Shown here one piece after another: positions 40,171-50,949 of a DNA stretch of 64,000 nt (positions are counted from its first letter, which is position 1; every line of letters begins with the position of its first letter). Source of the stretch: Nocardiopsis flavescens. GTDB taxonomy: Bacteria > Actinomycetota > Actinomycetes > Streptosporangiales > Streptosporangiaceae. The stretch lies in the NCBI RefSeq assembly GCF_900141985.1, contig NZ_FQZK01000020.1:1-64000 (forward strand), given 5' to 3'. Both the position numbers and the translations under genes were made by a program. The notes below the pieces were generated by a model, which did no database searches, had not been told where the DNA came from, and saw only the letters and a list, made by a program, of their open reading frames with translations.

Positions 40171-42783
40171 ATGACGGATAACGGGGGCGGACGGGTCGCC
40201 GGCGGTGACGCTTCGTGGTTCAAGCCCAGCGAGGACCGCCACCTGAAGCAGTCGGACTACCAGGACCCGCTCGATGACCAGGAGCAGCAGGAGGAGACGG
40301 TCTTTCCGGACAGCGGGGGGTACGCGGGCCTGAGCTCGTCGCGCCCCGCCCTGGCGGACCCGTACCCGGAGGCGCTGGGCGGGCCTCCCGTGGAACCGCC
40401 CAACCCGCTCTCCTACCCGGGGGCGGGGGACGCGGCCTACCGGCCGCTCACCCGCATCCCGGGCGAGGAGGGAGCGCCGGGGGCCCGGGAGGGGGCCGCC
40501 GCGCCGCAGGAGCCGGGAGCCCCGTGGACCGACGTCCCGGAGGGCGGGACCGACGACGTCCACGGGCGCTTCGACGACCCCTGGGACGCCGCGGGCGCCG
40601 CGGGCGCCTCCGGTCTCCGCGACGCCGACGGTGTCGCCGGAGCCGGGCGCCCGGACACCCCGTGGGGCGCCGGCGCGGACGCCGCGGACCACGGCCGGAC
40701 CGCCGGCCGTCCGCAGGCCCCGCACGGCGCGGACAGCGACCCGTTCGGCGACCGCGCCGCCCCGGGGGAGGCCGGCGAGGCGTACGGCTCCGCGGGATGG
40801 GACGCCGAGCCCGGGGACGGGCGCGTCCCCGCCTGGAGTCCCGAGGGCTCCGACCCGCTGGGCGGCGCCCGCGGTGCCGGGGACCCGCCGGGTTCGCGCA
40901 CCCCCTGGGACGCCGACGGCTCCGACCCCCTGGGTTCGGGCGCCCGACCGGACCGCGGCCACGACGCCTCGCGCGACGAGGCGGACCCGCTCGGCGGTGA
41001 CGACCGCGCGGCGGCCTGGAGCGCCGACGGCCTCCACGGCGACCGCACCCCTGCGTGGAGCCCCGACGACCCCGACCCCCTCGGTGTCGACGCACGTCCG
41101 GACCGCGCCCCCTCCTGGGAGTCCGGTGCCGCCGACCCCCTGGGTGGCGACGCCCGTCCCGCGTGGGAGTCCGAGGGTCCCGGTCGTTCGGCCGCCTGGG
41201 ATTCCGACCCGCTGGGCGGGGACACCCGTCCGTCGTGGGATTCGGGTGACGCGGGGCGTTCCGGTGCGTGGGACTCCGGCGACTCCGATCCCCTGGGCGG
41301 GGACACCCGTTCGGACCGCGGTCGCGACGACCGCGCCCCCTCCTGGGAGCCCGGTACCGCCGACCCCCTGGGCGGCGACGCCCGTCCGTCGTGGGATTCC
41401 GAGGGTTCCGGTCGTTCGGCCGCCTGGGATTCCGACCCGCTGGGCGGCGATACCCGTCCGTCGTGGGATTCGGGTGACGCGGGGCGTTCCGGTGCGTGGG
41501 ACTCCGGCGACTCCGATCCCCTGGGCGGGGACACCCGTCCCGCGTGGGAGTCCGGTGCCGCCGATCCGCTGGGCGGGGACACCCGTCCGTCGTGGGATTC
41601 CGAAGGTTCCGGCCGTTCGCCCGCGTGGGGCGCGGACGACTCCGACCCCCTGGGCGGGGACACCCGTCCGTTGTGGGATTCCGAGGGTTCCGGTCGTTCG
41701 GCCGCCTGGGATTCCGACCCGCTGGGCGGGGACACCCGTCCGTCGTGGGATTCCGAGGGTTCCGACCGTTCGCCCGCGTGGGACTCCGGCGACTCCGACC
41801 CGCTGGGCGGGGACACCCGTCCGGCCCGGGACCTCGACGACCGTCCGGACACCCCCTGGGGGGCGGACCCGCTCGCGGCCGACGGCGGCCGGGCCGGCGC
41901 GGACGTCGACCCGTTGACCGACGGCTCCTACGGTGTGCGCGGCGACGACCGCGGTACCTCCCGGGGCCCGGACGACGACCCGCTCGGAGCCGGCCGGGAC
42001 GCGGAGCAGGGCTCCGAGCCGGACCCCTGGGGATGGAGCAGGGACGCCGACGCGGCCCCCGGGCCCGTCCGGACGCCCGACTCCCGGGAGGAGCGGCCCT
42101 CCACGCCCTGGACCGACGTGCCCGAGCCGGACGCCTGGGACGAGTCGCCCGGCGCCACCGGCAACACCTGGGCCTTCGACCGCAACGACCCCCGGCTGCC
42201 CGACGTTGTGCGCGAGGCCGAGCGGCGCCGCCGCGAGGAGCGCGGGACCGAGGTGCCGGAGGACCCGCTGGCGGCGATCGCCGAGGCGCAGTCGCGGGCC
42301 GCGGCGGCCGACCCCGGGGCCACGCAGATGATCGACCCCGTGGAGGAGGACGAGGCCCCGGCGGCGGACGACCCGGACTACGACGACGGCTTCACCCCCG
42401 CCGACTACGGGATGCCGGTCAAACCCAAGGCGAAGAAACGGCGAAAGGACGTCATCGCCGAGGAGTTCCCCGGTTTCGAGGACCGCCCCCTGGGCGGCGA
42501 GGCCGGGGACTCCTACCCCGGTTACGACAGCGTCGACTTCCTCGCCGACACCGACCGCGGGGCGGTGGCCACCCTGTGGCTCGGCGTCGCCTCGCTGATC
42601 CCCGGTGTCGGTCTGGTCACGGCCCTGCTCGCCCTGCTGGTCACCGGACCCCGCGCCAAGCGGGCGATCCGCGGTTCCAACGGCACCCTCGACGGGCTCG
42701 GTTTCATCACCGGCGGCACCGTTTTCGCGGTGCTCGGCATCCTGGTGACGGTGATCTCCGTCGCGATCTGGCTGCTCCCGTAG
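40171..42783 (+). CDS. Large acidic repeat protein with C-terminal two-helix (DUF4190-like) membrane domain
   Basis: 870 residues, ATG at 40171 with GGGAGAGGC upstream. Residues about 227-560 hold some 14 degenerate units of 17-29 residues that start DPLGG(D) and carry spaced tryptophans and Asp/Ser/Gly, for example SDPLGGDTRPSWDSEGSG. PWTDVPE occurs twice outside the array. The whole region is disordered and strongly acidic. After a basic KPKAKKRRKD segment come two membrane helices (about 798-826 and 842-870) separated by PRAKRAIRGSNGTLDG, resembling DUF4190. The repeats are probably cytosolic, with the C-terminus anchored. I know no function. It has its own terminator and lies between rpoC and rpsL. 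Confidence 0.82.
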   Translation: MTDNGGGRVAGGDASWFKPSEDRHLKQSDYQDPLDDQEQQEETVFPDSGGYAGLSSSRPALADPYPEALGGPPVEPPNPLSYPGAGDAAYRPLTRIPGEEGAPGAREGAAAPQEPGAPWTDVPEGGTDDVHGRFDDPWDAAGAAGASGLRDADGVAGAGRPDTPWGAGADAADHGRTAGRPQAPHGADSDPFGDRAAPGEAGEAYGSAGWDAEPGDGRVPAWSPEGSDPLGGARGAGDPPGSRTPWDADGSDPLGSGARPDRGHDASRDEADPLGGDDRAAAWSADGLHGDRTPAWSPDDPDPLGVDARPDRAPSWESGAADPLGGDARPAWESEGPGRSAAWDSDPLGGDTRPSWDSGDAGRSGAWDSGDSDPLGGDTRSDRGRDDRAPSWEPGTADPLGGDARPSWDSEGSGRSAAWDSDPLGGDTRPSWDSGDAGRSGAWDSGDSDPLGGDTRPAWESGAADPLGGDTRPSWDSEGSGRSPAWGADDSDPLGGDTRPLWDSEGSGRSAAWDSDPLGGDTRPSWDSEGSDRSPAWDSGDSDPLGGDTRPARDLDDRPDTPWGADPLAADGGRAGADVDPLTDGSYGVRGDDRGTSRGPDDDPLGAGRDAEQGSEPDPWGWSRDADAAPGPVRTPDSREERPSTPWTDVPEPDAWDESPGATGNTWAFDRNDPRLPDVVREAERRRREERGTEVPEDPLAAIAEAQSRAAAADPGATQMIDPVEEDEAPAADDPDYDDGFTPADYGMPVKPKAKKRRKDVIAEEFPGFEDRPLGGEAGDSYPGYDSVDFLADTDRGAVATLWLGVASLIPGVGLVTALLALLVTGPRAKRAIRGSNGTLDGLGFITGGTVFAVLGILVTVISVAIWLLP
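40849..41850 (+). repeat. Coding tandem repeats (DPLGGDxRPxW units)
   Basis: About 14 imperfect units of 51-87 bases within the preceding gene. Blocks near 41206-41290 and 41437-41530 are almost identical at the DNA level, which points to recent duplication or recombination. All units are in frame. Confidence 0.85.
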
Positions 42784-42787
42784 AGAA

Positions 42788-42829
42788 GGCGGCCGCTCCC
42801 TGTGACAATGGTCGGAGGGAGCGGCCGCC
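42788..42829 (+). terminator. Hairpin terminator after the repeat protein gene
   Basis: A perfect 14-base stem GGCGGCCGCTCCCT / AGGGAGCGGCCGCC with a 14-base loop, starting 4 bases after the stop codon. Confidence 0.9.
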
Positions 42830-43227
42830 GTGCCATTCCCGGTCCCGGTGGAAAACCGGGGCGAAGCAGCGCCGGAACGGCGTAGACTGAGAGTGACCCA
42901 CGGCTGCGCGAGAATCCGGTTCGGCGGTTCGCGCCATGTCGCACACCGTTTTGACCGCCTAGAGGGTAGACGGTAGCCTGTGTGATTGTGCCCGTGAGTC
43001 GACGGGTCACACGTGTGTGTGCGGCGCCCCGGTCCTTGGAGATCTGCGGCGCGCGGTGCATGTGAACCCCCTCCCGTGAAAATCGGCCCCTTTTCAGGTG
43101 TCCGTCGTGCGTCCGAACGAGCGCGACACGCCCGACAGCGTGGGTCGGGGAGGTTCGGGAAATCCAGCAGGTCAATAGCGATACGGCTACGAGAACCGGC
43201 GTAGGTCACGAGGAAGACGGAGACGCG
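42830..43227 (+). other. rpsL upstream region
   Basis: About 400 bases without a gene. A good sigma-A promoter is at 42951-42979 (listed). A further -10-like TAGACT lies at 42883-42888 without a -35. The leader from the promoter to rpsL is about 240 bases and contains the palindrome GTGACCCGTC-like sequence around 42994-43010. Confidence 0.5.
42951..42979 (+). promoter_or_regulatory. Promoter of the rpsL-rpsG-fusA-tuf (str) operon
   Basis: TTGACC at 42951-42956 and TAGCCT at 42974-42979 with a 17-base spacer, a strong sigma-A type pair. Confidence 0.7.
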
Positions 43228-43599
43228 GTGCCCACCATCCAGCAGCTGGTCCGCAAGGGCCGACAGGACAAGGTCGCAAAGAACAAGACCCCGGCGCTGA
43301 AGGGGAGTCCGCAGCGACGTGGCGTGTGCACGCGCGTTTACACCACCACGCCGAAGAAGCCGAACTCCGCCCTGCGCAAGGTCGCTCGCGTGAAGCTGAG
43401 CAGCGGTATCGAGGTCACGGCCTACATCCCCGGCATCGGCCACAACCTCCAGGAGCACAGCATCGTGCTGGTGCGCGGCGGTCGTGTGAAGGACCTGCCG
43501 GGTGTCCGCTACCGAATCGTCCGCGGTTCGCTCGACACCCAGGGTGTCCGAGGCCGCAAGCAGGCGCGTAGCCACTACGGCGCCAAGAAGGAGAAGTAA
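43228..43599 (+). CDS. rpsL: 30S ribosomal protein S12
   Basis: 123 residues, GTG at 43228. [13 protein letters not shown] begins the protein, and [17 protein letters not shown] and [29 protein letters not shown] follow. The lysines that decide streptomycin response (in PKKPNS and RVKDLPG, the E. coli K42/K87 sites) are wild type. S12 lies at the decoding centre. First gene of the str operon; rpsG starts 3 bases on. Confidence 0.99.
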   Translation: MPTIQQLVRKGRQDKVAKNKTPALKGSPQRRGVCTRVYTTTPKKPNSALRKVARVKLSSGIEVTAYIPGIGHNLQEHSIVLVRGGRVKDLPGVRYRIVRGSLDTQGVRGRKQARSHYGAKKEK

Positions 43600-43601
43600 G
43601 C

Positions 43602-44072
43602 ATGCCGCGCAAGGGCCCGGCGCCGAAGCGCCAGCTCATCACCGACCCGGTCTACGGCTCGCCGCTCGTCACCGCACTGATCAACAAGGTGCTGCTCGAC
43701 GGCAAGCGCTCGATCGCCCAGCGCGTCGTCTACGACGCCCTGGAGGGCGCCCGCGAGAAGACCGGCCAGGACCCGCTGGTCGTTCTCAAGCGCGGTCTGG
43801 ACAACGTCAAGCCCGCGCTGGAGGTCCGCAGCCGCCGTGTCGGTGGCGCGACCTACCAGGTTCCGGTCGAGGTCCGCGCCTCCCGGTCCACCACGCTGGC
43901 CCTGCGCTGGCTGGTCTCCTTCGCGCGCCAGCGCCGTGAGAAGACCATGACCGAGCGTCTGATGAACGAGCTGGTCGACGCCAGCAACGGTCTCGGCGCG
44001 GCCGTCAAGAAGCGTGAAGACACGCACAAGATGGCCGAGTCGAACAAGGCCTTCGCCCACTACCGCTGGTAA
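43602..44072 (+). CDS. rpsG: 30S ribosomal protein S7
   Basis: 156 residues, ATG at 43602, only 2 bases after rpsL; GAAGGAGAAG overlaps the rpsL end. [53 protein letters not shown] and the C-terminal [10 protein letters not shown] are family marks. It nucleates the 30S head and contacts the E-site tRNA. In many bacteria S7 represses the str operon. 42 bases before fusA. Confidence 0.99.
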   Translation: MPRKGPAPKRQLITDPVYGSPLVTALINKVLLDGKRSIAQRVVYDALEGAREKTGQDPLVVLKRGLDNVKPALEVRSRRVGGATYQVPVEVRASRSTTLALRWLVSFARQRREKTMTERLMNELVDASNGLGAAVKKREDTHKMAESNKAFAHYRW

Positions 44073-44114
44073 CCCCGCGGCTGTATCGCTTGAGACCCAG
44101 GGAAGACGAACCCC

Positions 44115-46229
44115 ATGGCTGCAAAGACTGCGCTTGACCTGGCCAAGGTCCGCAACATCGGGATCATGGCCCACATCGACGCGGGCAAGACCACCACCAC
44201 TGAGCGGATCCTCTACTACACCGGTGTGACCCACAAGCTCGGCGAGACGCACGACGGCGCCTCGACGATGGACTGGATGAAAGAGGAGCAGGAGCGGGGT
44301 ATCACCATTACCTCCGCTGCTATCACCACCCACTGGGACGACCACACCATCAACATCATCGACACGCCCGGCCACGTCGACTTCACGGTCGAGGTCGAGC
44401 GGTCGCTGCGTGTTCTCGACGGTGCTGTCGCGGTCTTCGACGCCAAGGAAGGCGTCGAGCCCCAGTCGGAGCAGGTCTGGCGTCAGGCTGACCGCTACGG
44501 CGTGCCGCGCATCTGTTTCGTCAACAAGATGGACAAGATCGGTGCCGAGTTCCAGCGCTGCGTGGACATGTTCCGCGAGCGCCTGGGCGCCAACGCGATG
44601 CCGATCCAGCTGCCCATCGGCGCCGAGGGCGACTTCAAGGGTGTCATCGACCTCGTGAAGATGAAGGCCTACGTGTGGAGCAGCGACACTCCGCTCGGCG
44701 AGATGTACGACACGGTCGAGATCCCCGAGTCCCACGCCGACGCCGCGCGTGAGGCCCGCGACCAGTTCCTGGAGACGCTGGCCGAGGCCGACGACGAGAT
44801 CATGGAGCTGTACCTGGAGGGGCAGGAGCCCACCCTGGAGCAGCTGGTGCCGGCCATCCGCCGCGCCACCATCGCCGGCACGGCGATCCCGGTCGTCTGC
44901 GGCACCGCGTTCAAGAACAAGGGCGTCCAGCCCCTGCTCGACACCGTCGTGTCGTACCTCCCCTCGCCCCTGGACATCGAGGCCATCGAGGGCCACGACC
45001 CCAAGGACGAGTCCGAGGAGACCAAGCTCCAGCGCAAGCCCAGCAACGACGAGCCGCTGTCCGCCCTGGTCTTCAAGATCGTGAGCGACCCGCACCTGGG
45101 CAAGCTGTCCTACCTGCGCGTCTACTCCGGTCTTCTCCAGACCGGTACCCAGGTGCTCAACAGCATCAAGGGCCGCAAGGAGCGCATCGGCAAGATCTAC
45201 CGCATGCACTCCAACAAGCGCGAGGAGATCGCCTCCGTGGGCGCCGGCGACATCGTCGCCGTCATGGGCCTGAAGGACACCACCACGGGCGAGACGCTCT
45301 GCGACCAGCAGAACCCGATCGTCCTGGAGTCCATGACCTTCCCGGCCCCGGTCATCGAGGTGGCCATCGAGCCGAAGACGAAGAGCGACCAGGAGAAGCT
45401 GGGCATCGCGATCCAGCGCCTCGCGGAGGAGGACCCCTCCTTCCAGGTCGCCACCGACGACCAGACCGGCCAGACCGTGATCTCCGGTATGGGCGAGCTG
45501 CACCTCGAGGTGCTCGTCAACCGCATGCGCGACGAGTTCAAGGTCGAGGCGAACATCGGTAAGCCCCAGGTGGCCTACCGCGAGACCATTCGCAAGAAGG
45601 TCGAAGGCCACGTCTACACCCACAAGAAGCAGACGGGTGGATCGGGCCAGTTCGCCAAGGTCAAGATCGACGTCGAGCCCCTCGAGTCGGACAGCGGCGA
45701 CACCAGCGGCTACGAGTTCGTCAACGCCGTCACCGGTGGCCGCATCCCGCGCGAGTACATCCCCTCGGTCGACGCCGGCTGCCAGGAGGCCGCGGAGCTG
45801 GGCGTCCTCGCCCACTACCCGCTGGTCGGCGTGAAGGTGACGCTGACCGACGGTCAGTACCACGAGGTCGACTCCTCCGAGATGGCCTTCAAGACCGCCG
45901 GCTCGATGGCCTTCAAGGAGGCCGTCAGGCTGGCCAAGCCGACTCTCCTGGAGCCGGTCATGGCGGTCGAGGTCACCACCCCCGAGGAGTACATGGGCGA
46001 CGTGATCGGCGACCTGAACTCCCGCCGTGGACAGATCCAGTCCATGGACGAGCGTTCCGGCGTCCGTCTCGTGAAGGCCCTCGTGCCCCTCTCCGAGATG
46101 TTCGGCTACGTGGGTGACCTGCGCAGCCGTACGCAGGGTCGAGCCAACTACTCGATGGTGTTCGACTCCTACGCGGAGGTTCCGTCCGCTGTCGCCCAAG
46201 AAATTGTGGCGAAGGTTCGCGGCGAGTAG
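44115..46229 (+). CDS. fusA: Elongation factor G
   Basis: 704 residues, ATG at 44115 with GGGAAGACG upstream. GTPase motifs: [11 protein letters not shown] (P-loop), DTPGHVDFT and NKMDKIG, with switch [10 protein letters not shown]. Domains II-V follow, including [14 protein letters not shown] and the C-terminal [14 protein letters not shown]. It drives translocation and ribosome recycling. The binding region of fusidic acid looks ordinary on reading. A hairpin separates it from tuf. Confidence 0.99.
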   Translation: MAAKTALDLAKVRNIGIMAHIDAGKTTTTERILYYTGVTHKLGETHDGASTMDWMKEEQERGITITSAAITTHWDDHTINIIDTPGHVDFTVEVERSLRVLDGAVAVFDAKEGVEPQSEQVWRQADRYGVPRICFVNKMDKIGAEFQRCVDMFRERLGANAMPIQLPIGAEGDFKGVIDLVKMKAYVWSSDTPLGEMYDTVEIPESHADAAREARDQFLETLAEADDEIMELYLEGQEPTLEQLVPAIRRATIAGTAIPVVCGTAFKNKGVQPLLDTVVSYLPSPLDIEAIEGHDPKDESEETKLQRKPSNDEPLSALVFKIVSDPHLGKLSYLRVYSGLLQTGTQVLNSIKGRKERIGKIYRMHSNKREEIASVGAGDIVAVMGLKDTTTGETLCDQQNPIVLESMTFPAPVIEVAIEPKTKSDQEKLGIAIQRLAEEDPSFQVATDDQTGQTVISGMGELHLEVLVNRMRDEFKVEANIGKPQVAYRETIRKKVEGHVYTHKKQTGGSGQFAKVKIDVEPLESDSGDTSGYEFVNAVTGGRIPREYIPSVDAGCQEAAELGVLAHYPLVGVKVTLTDGQYHEVDSSEMAFKTAGSMAFKEAVRLAKPTLLEPVMAVEVTTPEEYMGDVIGDLNSRRGQIQSMDERSGVRLVKALVPLSEMFGYVGDLRSRTQGRANYSMVFDSYAEVPSAVAQEIVAKVRGE

Positions 46230-46248
46230 TCGCGAACACGTAACCAAT

Positions 46249-46277
46249 CCGGTCCCGCCCCCAGCGGGGCGGACCGG
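46249..46277 (+). terminator. Hairpin between fusA and tuf
   Basis: CCGGTCC and GCCCC pair with GGGGC and GGACCGG (one bulged C), 12 pairs, 4-base loop. It lies in the 83-base gap, so it could be a partial terminator or a processing site that sets the EF-G to EF-Tu ratio. Confidence 0.6.
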
Positions 46278-46312
46278 GTACCAGATAGCTCTGTACGTCT
46301 AGGAGACATCCA

Positions 46313-47506
46313 GTGGCGAAGGAAAAGTTCGAGCGGACTAAGCCGCACGTCAACATCGGCACCATCGGTCACATCGACCACGGCAAGACCACGCTGACCG
46401 CGGCCATCACCAAGGTGCTGCACGACGCGTACCCGGAGATCAACCCGTTCACGCCGTTCGACGAGATCGACAACGCTCCCGAGGAGCGCGAGCGCGGTAT
46501 CACCATCTCCGTCGCCCACGTCGAGTACCAGACCGAGGCGCGTCACTACGCCCACGTCGACTGCCCCGGTCACGCGGACTACGTGAAGAACATGATCACC
46601 GGTGCCGCCCAGATGGACGGTGCGATCCTGGTCGTGGCCGCCACCGACGGCCCGATGCCGCAGACCAAGGAGCACGTGCTCCTGGCCCGCCAGGTCGGCG
46701 TGCCCTACATCGTGGTGGCCCTGAACAAGGCCGACATGGTGGACGACGAGGAGATCTTCGAGCTCGTCGAGCTCGAGGTCCGCGAGCTGCTCAGCGAGTA
46801 CGAGTTCCCCGGCGACGACATCCCCGTCACCAAGGTCTCCGCGCTGAAGGCCCTCGAGGGCGACGCCGAGTGGGGCAAGTCCGTCCTGGAGCTCATGGGC
46901 ACCGTGGACCAGTACATCCCCGAGCCCGAGCGTGACACCGACAAGCCCTTCCTCATGCCGATCGAGGACGTCTTCTCGATCACCGGTCGCGGCACCGTCG
47001 TCACCGGCCGCATCGAGCGCGGCATCGTCAACGTCAACGAGACCGTCGACATCGTCGGTATCAAGGACGAGAAGCAGACCACCACGGTCACCGGTGTCGA
47101 GATGTTCCGCAAGCTGCTCGACCAGGGCCAGGCCGGCGACAACGTCGGTCTGCTCCTGCGCGGCATCAAGCGCGAGGACGTCGAGCGCGGCCAGGTCGTC
47201 ATCAAGCCCGGCACGACCACCCCGCACACCGAGTTCGAGGCCCAGGTCGTCATCCTGTCCAAGGACGAGGGTGGCCGCCACACGCCGTTCTTCAACAACT
47301 ACCGCCCGCAGTTCTACTTCCGCACCACCGACGTCACCGGCGTCGTGACGCTGCCGGAGGGCACCGAGATGGTCATGCCCGGTGACAACACCGAGATGAC
47401 CGTCCAGCTGATCCAGCCGGTCGCGATGGAAGAGGGCCTGAAGTTCGCCATCCGCGAGGGTGGCCGGACCGTGGGCGCCGGTCGCGTCACGAAGGTCCTC
47501 AAGTAG
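46313..47506 (+). CDS. tuf: Elongation factor Tu
   Basis: 397 residues, GTG at 46313 with AGGAGA upstream. [22 protein letters not shown] and NKADMVDD are the GTPase motifs; [15 protein letters not shown] is switch I. Domain 2 and 3 blocks include [13 protein letters not shown] and [10 protein letters not shown]. It brings aminoacyl-tRNA to the A site. Last gene of the str operon; a double hairpin follows. No second tuf is in this window. Confidence 0.99.
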   Translation: MAKEKFERTKPHVNIGTIGHIDHGKTTLTAAITKVLHDAYPEINPFTPFDEIDNAPEERERGITISVAHVEYQTEARHYAHVDCPGHADYVKNMITGAAQMDGAILVVAATDGPMPQTKEHVLLARQVGVPYIVVALNKADMVDDEEIFELVELEVRELLSEYEFPGDDIPVTKVSALKALEGDAEWGKSVLELMGTVDQYIPEPERDTDKPFLMPIEDVFSITGRGTVVTGRIERGIVNVNETVDIVGIKDEKQTTTVTGVEMFRKLLDQGQAGDNVGLLLRGIKREDVERGQVVIKPGTTTPHTEFEAQVVILSKDEGGRHTPFFNNYRPQFYFRTTDVTGVVTLPEGTEMVMPGDNTEMTVQLIQPVAMEEGLKFAIREGGRTVGAGRVTKVLK

Positions 47507-47533
47507 CACACGACGGGGAGGCTCCCCATGGAG

Positions 47534-47573
47534 CCGCCCCGCCGTGCGGGGCGGGCCGCCCCTGCGGCGGCCC
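47534..47573 (+). terminator. Double hairpin terminator after tuf
   Basis: CCGCCCCGC / GCGGGGCGG (loop CGT) is followed at once by GGGCCGCC / GGCGGCCC (5-base loop). They share two bases at 47553-47554, so they may compete. The remaining 178 bases up to rpsJ hold no gene and presumably the S10 operon promoter. Confidence 0.75.
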
Positions 47574-47751
47574 GCCCGGCACAACGAAAAGACGTCATCG
47601 GGCTCTGTGACGGTGACGCACCGCAGGGGCAAGCCCTGTTGCGGTTTCTCAAGGGAATAGGGGCTCACGGCTTCACGGCGGATTCCGCCGGGCCTGGGCG
47701 TCTGTGACCGGACACCGTTACGGACACTGAAGCGAAGGACGAACAGGCCAC

Positions 47752-48060
47752 ATGGCGGGACAGAAGATCCGCATTCGGCTAAAGGCCTATGACCACGAGG
47801 TCATCGACAGCTCGGCGAAGAAGATCGTCGAGACTGTGACGCGAACTGGCGCACAGGTCGCGGGCCCGGTGCCGCTGCCGACGGAAAAGAACGTTTACTG
47901 CGTCATCCGATCGCCGCACAAGTACAAAGACTCGCGCGAGCACTTCGAGATGCGCACGCACAAGCGGCTGATCGACATCATCGACCCGACGCCGAAGACC
48001 GTCGACTCGCTCATGCGGCTCGACCTCCCGGCTGGCGTTGACATCGAGATCAAGCTTTAA
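47752..48060 (+). CDS. rpsJ: 30S ribosomal protein S10
   Basis: 102 residues, ATG at 47752 with GAAGGACG upstream. [21 protein letters not shown], then [15 protein letters not shown] and [16 protein letters not shown] are family sequence. The protein sits in the 30S head and, as NusE, also joins antitermination complexes. First gene of the S10 operon, 12 bases before rplC. Confidence 0.99.
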   Translation: MAGQKIRIRLKAYDHEVIDSSAKKIVETVTRTGAQVAGPVPLPTEKNVYCVIRSPHKYKDSREHFEMRTHKRLIDIIDPTPKTVDSLMRLDLPAGVDIEIKL

Positions 48061-48072
48061 GGACGCACAGAC

Positions 48073-48723
48073 ATGGCCACCAAGCAGATCAAGGGAGTCC
48101 TGGGCGAAAAGCTCGGCATGACCCAGGTCTTCGACGATGCGGGCAAGATGGTGCCCGTGACGGTTCTGAAGGCCGGTCCGTGCGTCGTGAGCCGGATCCG
48201 GACCCCGGACACCGACGGCTACTCCGCCATCCAGATCGGTTACGGGCAGATCAACCCGCGCAAGGTCAACAAGCCGCTCGGCGACTACCTGCGCAAGAAC
48301 GAGCTGACCCCCCGCCGCCACTACGTCGAGGTCCGCACGACCGATGCCTCCGAGTACACGCTCGGCCAGGAGGTCTCCGCGGACGTCTTCGAGAGCGGCC
48401 AGAAGGTCGACGTCTCGGGCAAGAGCAAGGGCAAGGGCTTCGCGGGTGTGATGAAGCGCCACGGCTTCCGTGGCCTCTCCGCCTCGCACGGTACCCAGCG
48501 CAAGCACCGCTCGCCCGGTTCCATCGGCGGCTGCGCCACGCCCGGCCGCGTTTTCAAGGGCATGCGGATGGCCGGGCGCATGGGCAACGTGCGCAAGACC
48601 GTCCAGAACCTGACCGTCCACTCCGTGGACACGGAGAAGGGCCTCATCCTGGTCAAGGGTGCTGTTCCCGGTCCCAACGGCGGTCTGGTGCTCGTCCGCA
48701 CCGCTGTGAAGGGGGACAAGTAA
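48073..48723 (+). CDS. rplC: 50S ribosomal protein L3
   Basis: 216 residues, ATG at 48073. [24 protein letters not shown] at the N-terminus, [16 protein letters not shown] in the middle and the tip loop [18 protein letters not shown] near the peptidyl transferase centre are all present. An early assembly protein of 23S rRNA domain VI. 3 bases before rplD. Confidence 0.99.
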   Translation: MATKQIKGVLGEKLGMTQVFDDAGKMVPVTVLKAGPCVVSRIRTPDTDGYSAIQIGYGQINPRKVNKPLGDYLRKNELTPRRHYVEVRTTDASEYTLGQEVSADVFESGQKVDVSGKSKGKGFAGVMKRHGFRGLSASHGTQRKHRSPGSIGGCATPGRVFKGMRMAGRMGNVRKTVQNLTVHSVDTEKGLILVKGAVPGPNGGLVLVRTAVKGDK

Positions 48724-48726
48724 GCC

Positions 48727-49401
48727 ATGGCCCAGATCGAGGTCAAGAACCCCGCGGGCGGCGCCGAGGGCAGCGTCGAGCTGCCGGAGAGCGTCTTCGC
48801 CCAGCAGGTCAGCATCCCGCTGATCCACCAGGTCGTGAACGCCCAGCTGGCCGCCGGCCGCCAGGGCACCCACGCGACCAAGACCCGCGGCGAGGTCCGC
48901 GGCGGTGGTAAGAAGCCGTACCGCCAGAAGGGCACGGGTCGCGCCCGCCAGGGCTCCATCCGCGCTCCTCAGTACACCGGCGGTGGCACGGTCCACGGGC
49001 CCCAGCCCCGCGACTACAGCCAGCGCACCCCGAAGAAGATGAAGGCCGCCGCCCTGCGCGGTGCCCTCTCCGACCGGGCGCGCCACGGCCGCATCCACGT
49101 CATCAGCCACTTCGTGGCCGAGGACGCCGACGCGAAGCTCACGCAGACCGCCCTCAAGGCGCTGCGCCAGGTGACCGAGTCCGACAAGGTCCTGGTCGTC
49201 CTGGCGCGCGAGGACGAGCACAACCGACGTGCTCTGCGCAACCTCGAAGAGGTGCACATCCTCGACGCCGACCAGGTGAACACCTACGACGTCCTCTACT
49301 CGGACGACATCGTGTTCACCGAGGCGGGCTACACCGAGTTCCTGGCTCACGCCTCCGGCGCCGCCAAGGCCGCTGCTCAGTCCGAGGAGGACGACCAGTG
49401 A
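48727..49401 (+). CDS. rplD: 50S ribosomal protein L4
   Basis: 224 residues, ATG at 48727. The exit-tunnel loop [30 protein letters not shown] (starting near residue 47) is complete and without macrolide-resistance-like gaps. The rest has [16 protein letters not shown] and [20 protein letters not shown]. In enterobacteria L4 represses the S10 operon; here that is unknown. It overlaps rplW by 4 bases. Confidence 0.99.
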   Translation: MAQIEVKNPAGGAEGSVELPESVFAQQVSIPLIHQVVNAQLAAGRQGTHATKTRGEVRGGGKKPYRQKGTGRARQGSIRAPQYTGGGTVHGPQPRDYSQRTPKKMKAAALRGALSDRARHGRIHVISHFVAEDADAKLTQTALKALRQVTESDKVLVVLAREDEHNRRALRNLEEVHILDADQVNTYDVLYSDDIVFTEAGYTEFLAHASGAAKAAAQSEEDDQ

Positions 49402-49688
49402 GGATCCCCGACCCGCGGGACATCATCATCGAGCCGGTGATCTCGGAGAAGAGCTACGGGCTCATGGACGAGAACAAGTACACGTTCGTCGTTCACCCGG
49501 ACGCCAACAAGACCCAGATCAAGATCGCCATCAAGGAGATCTTCGAGGTCGAGGTCACCGCTGTGAACACGATCAACCGCAAGGGCAAGCGCAAGCGCAC
49601 CCGCTTCGGGTACGGCAAGCGCCCTGACACCAAGCGCGCGATCGTCAGTGTCGCGGACGGCCAGCAGATCGACATCTTCGGTCGCTAG
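49398..49688 (+). CDS. rplW: 50S ribosomal protein L23
   Basis: 96 residues, GTG at 49398 overlapping the rplD stop (GTGA), so coupled translation is likely. [25 protein letters not shown] and [24 protein letters not shown] are typical. L23 lies at the tunnel exit and docks trigger factor and SRP. Confidence 0.99.
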   Translation: MRIPDPRDIIIEPVISEKSYGLMDENKYTFVVHPDANKTQIKIAIKEIFEVEVTAVNTINRKGKRKRTRFGYGKRPDTKRAIVSVADGQQIDIFGR

Positions 49689-49743
49689 CTGATCCGGTCT
49701 GACCGCTCCACACCAGTAACACGTAAAGGAATGCACGAAGAAG

Positions 49744-50583
49744 ATGGGCATTCGTAAGTACAAGCCGACGACACCGGGTCGTCGCGGTTCCAGCGTGAGC
49801 GACTTCGTCGAGATCACGCGCTCGGAGCCGGAGAAGTCCCTGGTCCGTCCGCTCCACTCCAAGGGCGGCCGCAACGGCCACGGCCGGATCACCGCCCGCC
49901 ACCAGGGCGGCGGTCACAAGCGCGCCTACCGCGTGATCGACTTCCGTCGCCACGACAAGGACGGGGTGCCGGCCAAGGTCGCTCACATCGAGTACGACCC
50001 CAACCGCACCGCGCGCATCGCCCTCCTCCACTACGTGGACGGTGAGAAGCGCTACATTCTCGCGCCCGCCGGCCTCAAGCAGGGCGACCGCGTCGAGAAC
50101 GGCCCCCAGTCCGACATCAAGCCGGGCAACTGCCTCCCGCTGCGCAACATCCCCACGGGTACGTTCGTGCACGCGGTCGAGCTGAAGCCGGGCGGCGGTG
50201 CCAAGCTGGGCCGCTCCGCTGGTACGCAGATCCAGCTCCTCGCCAAGGAGGGACGTTACGCCACGCTGCGCATGCCCTCCGGCGAAATGCGCATGGTGGA
50301 GATCTCCTGCCGCGCGACCGTCGGCCAGGTGGGCAACGCCGAGCAGTCCAACATCAACTGGGGCAAGGCCGGCCGCTCGCGGTGGAAGGGCAAGCGCCCG
50401 ACCGTCCGCGGTGTGGTCATGAACCCCGTCGACCACCCGCACGGCGGTGGCGAGGGCAAGACCTCGGGTGGTCGCCACCCGGTCAGCCCGTGGGGCAAGA
50501 AGGAAGGCCGGACCCGGGCCAAGAACAAGGCCAGCGACAAGTTGATCGTTCGGCGTCGGCGTAGCGGTAAGAAGAAGCGGTAA
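49744..50583 (+). CDS. rplB: 50S ribosomal protein L2
   Basis: 279 residues, ATG at 49744. [16 protein letters not shown] starts it, [23 protein letters not shown] follows, and the C-terminal [27 protein letters not shown] with the conserved histidine near the peptidyl transferase centre is intact. Primary rRNA-binding protein of the 50S. 12 bases before rpsS. Confidence 0.99.
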   Translation: MGIRKYKPTTPGRRGSSVSDFVEITRSEPEKSLVRPLHSKGGRNGHGRITARHQGGGHKRAYRVIDFRRHDKDGVPAKVAHIEYDPNRTARIALLHYVDGEKRYILAPAGLKQGDRVENGPQSDIKPGNCLPLRNIPTGTFVHAVELKPGGGAKLGRSAGTQIQLLAKEGRYATLRMPSGEMRMVEISCRATVGQVGNAEQSNINWGKAGRSRWKGKRPTVRGVVMNPVDHPHGGGEGKTSGGRHPVSPWGKKEGRTRAKNKASDKLIVRRRRSGKKKR

Positions 50584-50595
50584 GGAGCACGTCTG

Positions 50596-50874
50596 ATGCC
50601 ACGTAGCCTGAAGAAGGGCCCGTTCGTCGACGACCACCTTCTCAAGAAGGTGGAGACGCAGAACGAGGCGAACACCAAGAACGTCATCAAGACGTGGTCC
50701 CGTCGGTCCATGATCATCCCGGAGATGATCGGCCACACCATCGCCGTCCACGACGGTCGCAAGCACGTCCCCGTGTTCGTGTCCGAGTCCATGGTCGGCC
50801 ACAAGCTCGGCGAGTTCGCTCCCACGCGTACTTTCCGCAGCCACGTCAAGGAAGACCGCCGTAGCCGCCGTTAG
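50596..50874 (+). CDS. rpsS: 30S ribosomal protein S19
   Basis: 92 residues, ATG at 50596 with TAAGGAGC upstream. [19 protein letters not shown] and [46 protein letters not shown] are split among family blocks. It binds 16S rRNA in the head together with S13. Followed by a 75-base gap before rplV. Confidence 0.99.
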   Translation: MPRSLKKGPFVDDHLLKKVETQNEANTKNVIKTWSRRSMIIPEMIGHTIAVHDGRKHVPVFVSESMVGHKLGEFAPTRTFRSHVKEDRRSRR

Positions 50875-50949
50875 TCGGTTGCAGCAGGCAGTAAGAACCA
50901 CGTTCTCCACGGTGAGTGGGGATGAATTTCCGTGAGCGAGGGAAAAGCG

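Noticed and set aside
41100-41850. Regular DNA repeats that could suggest a CRISPR array
   Set aside because: The repeats are in frame, directly adjacent without unique spacers, and encode degenerate protein units; no cas gene is near.
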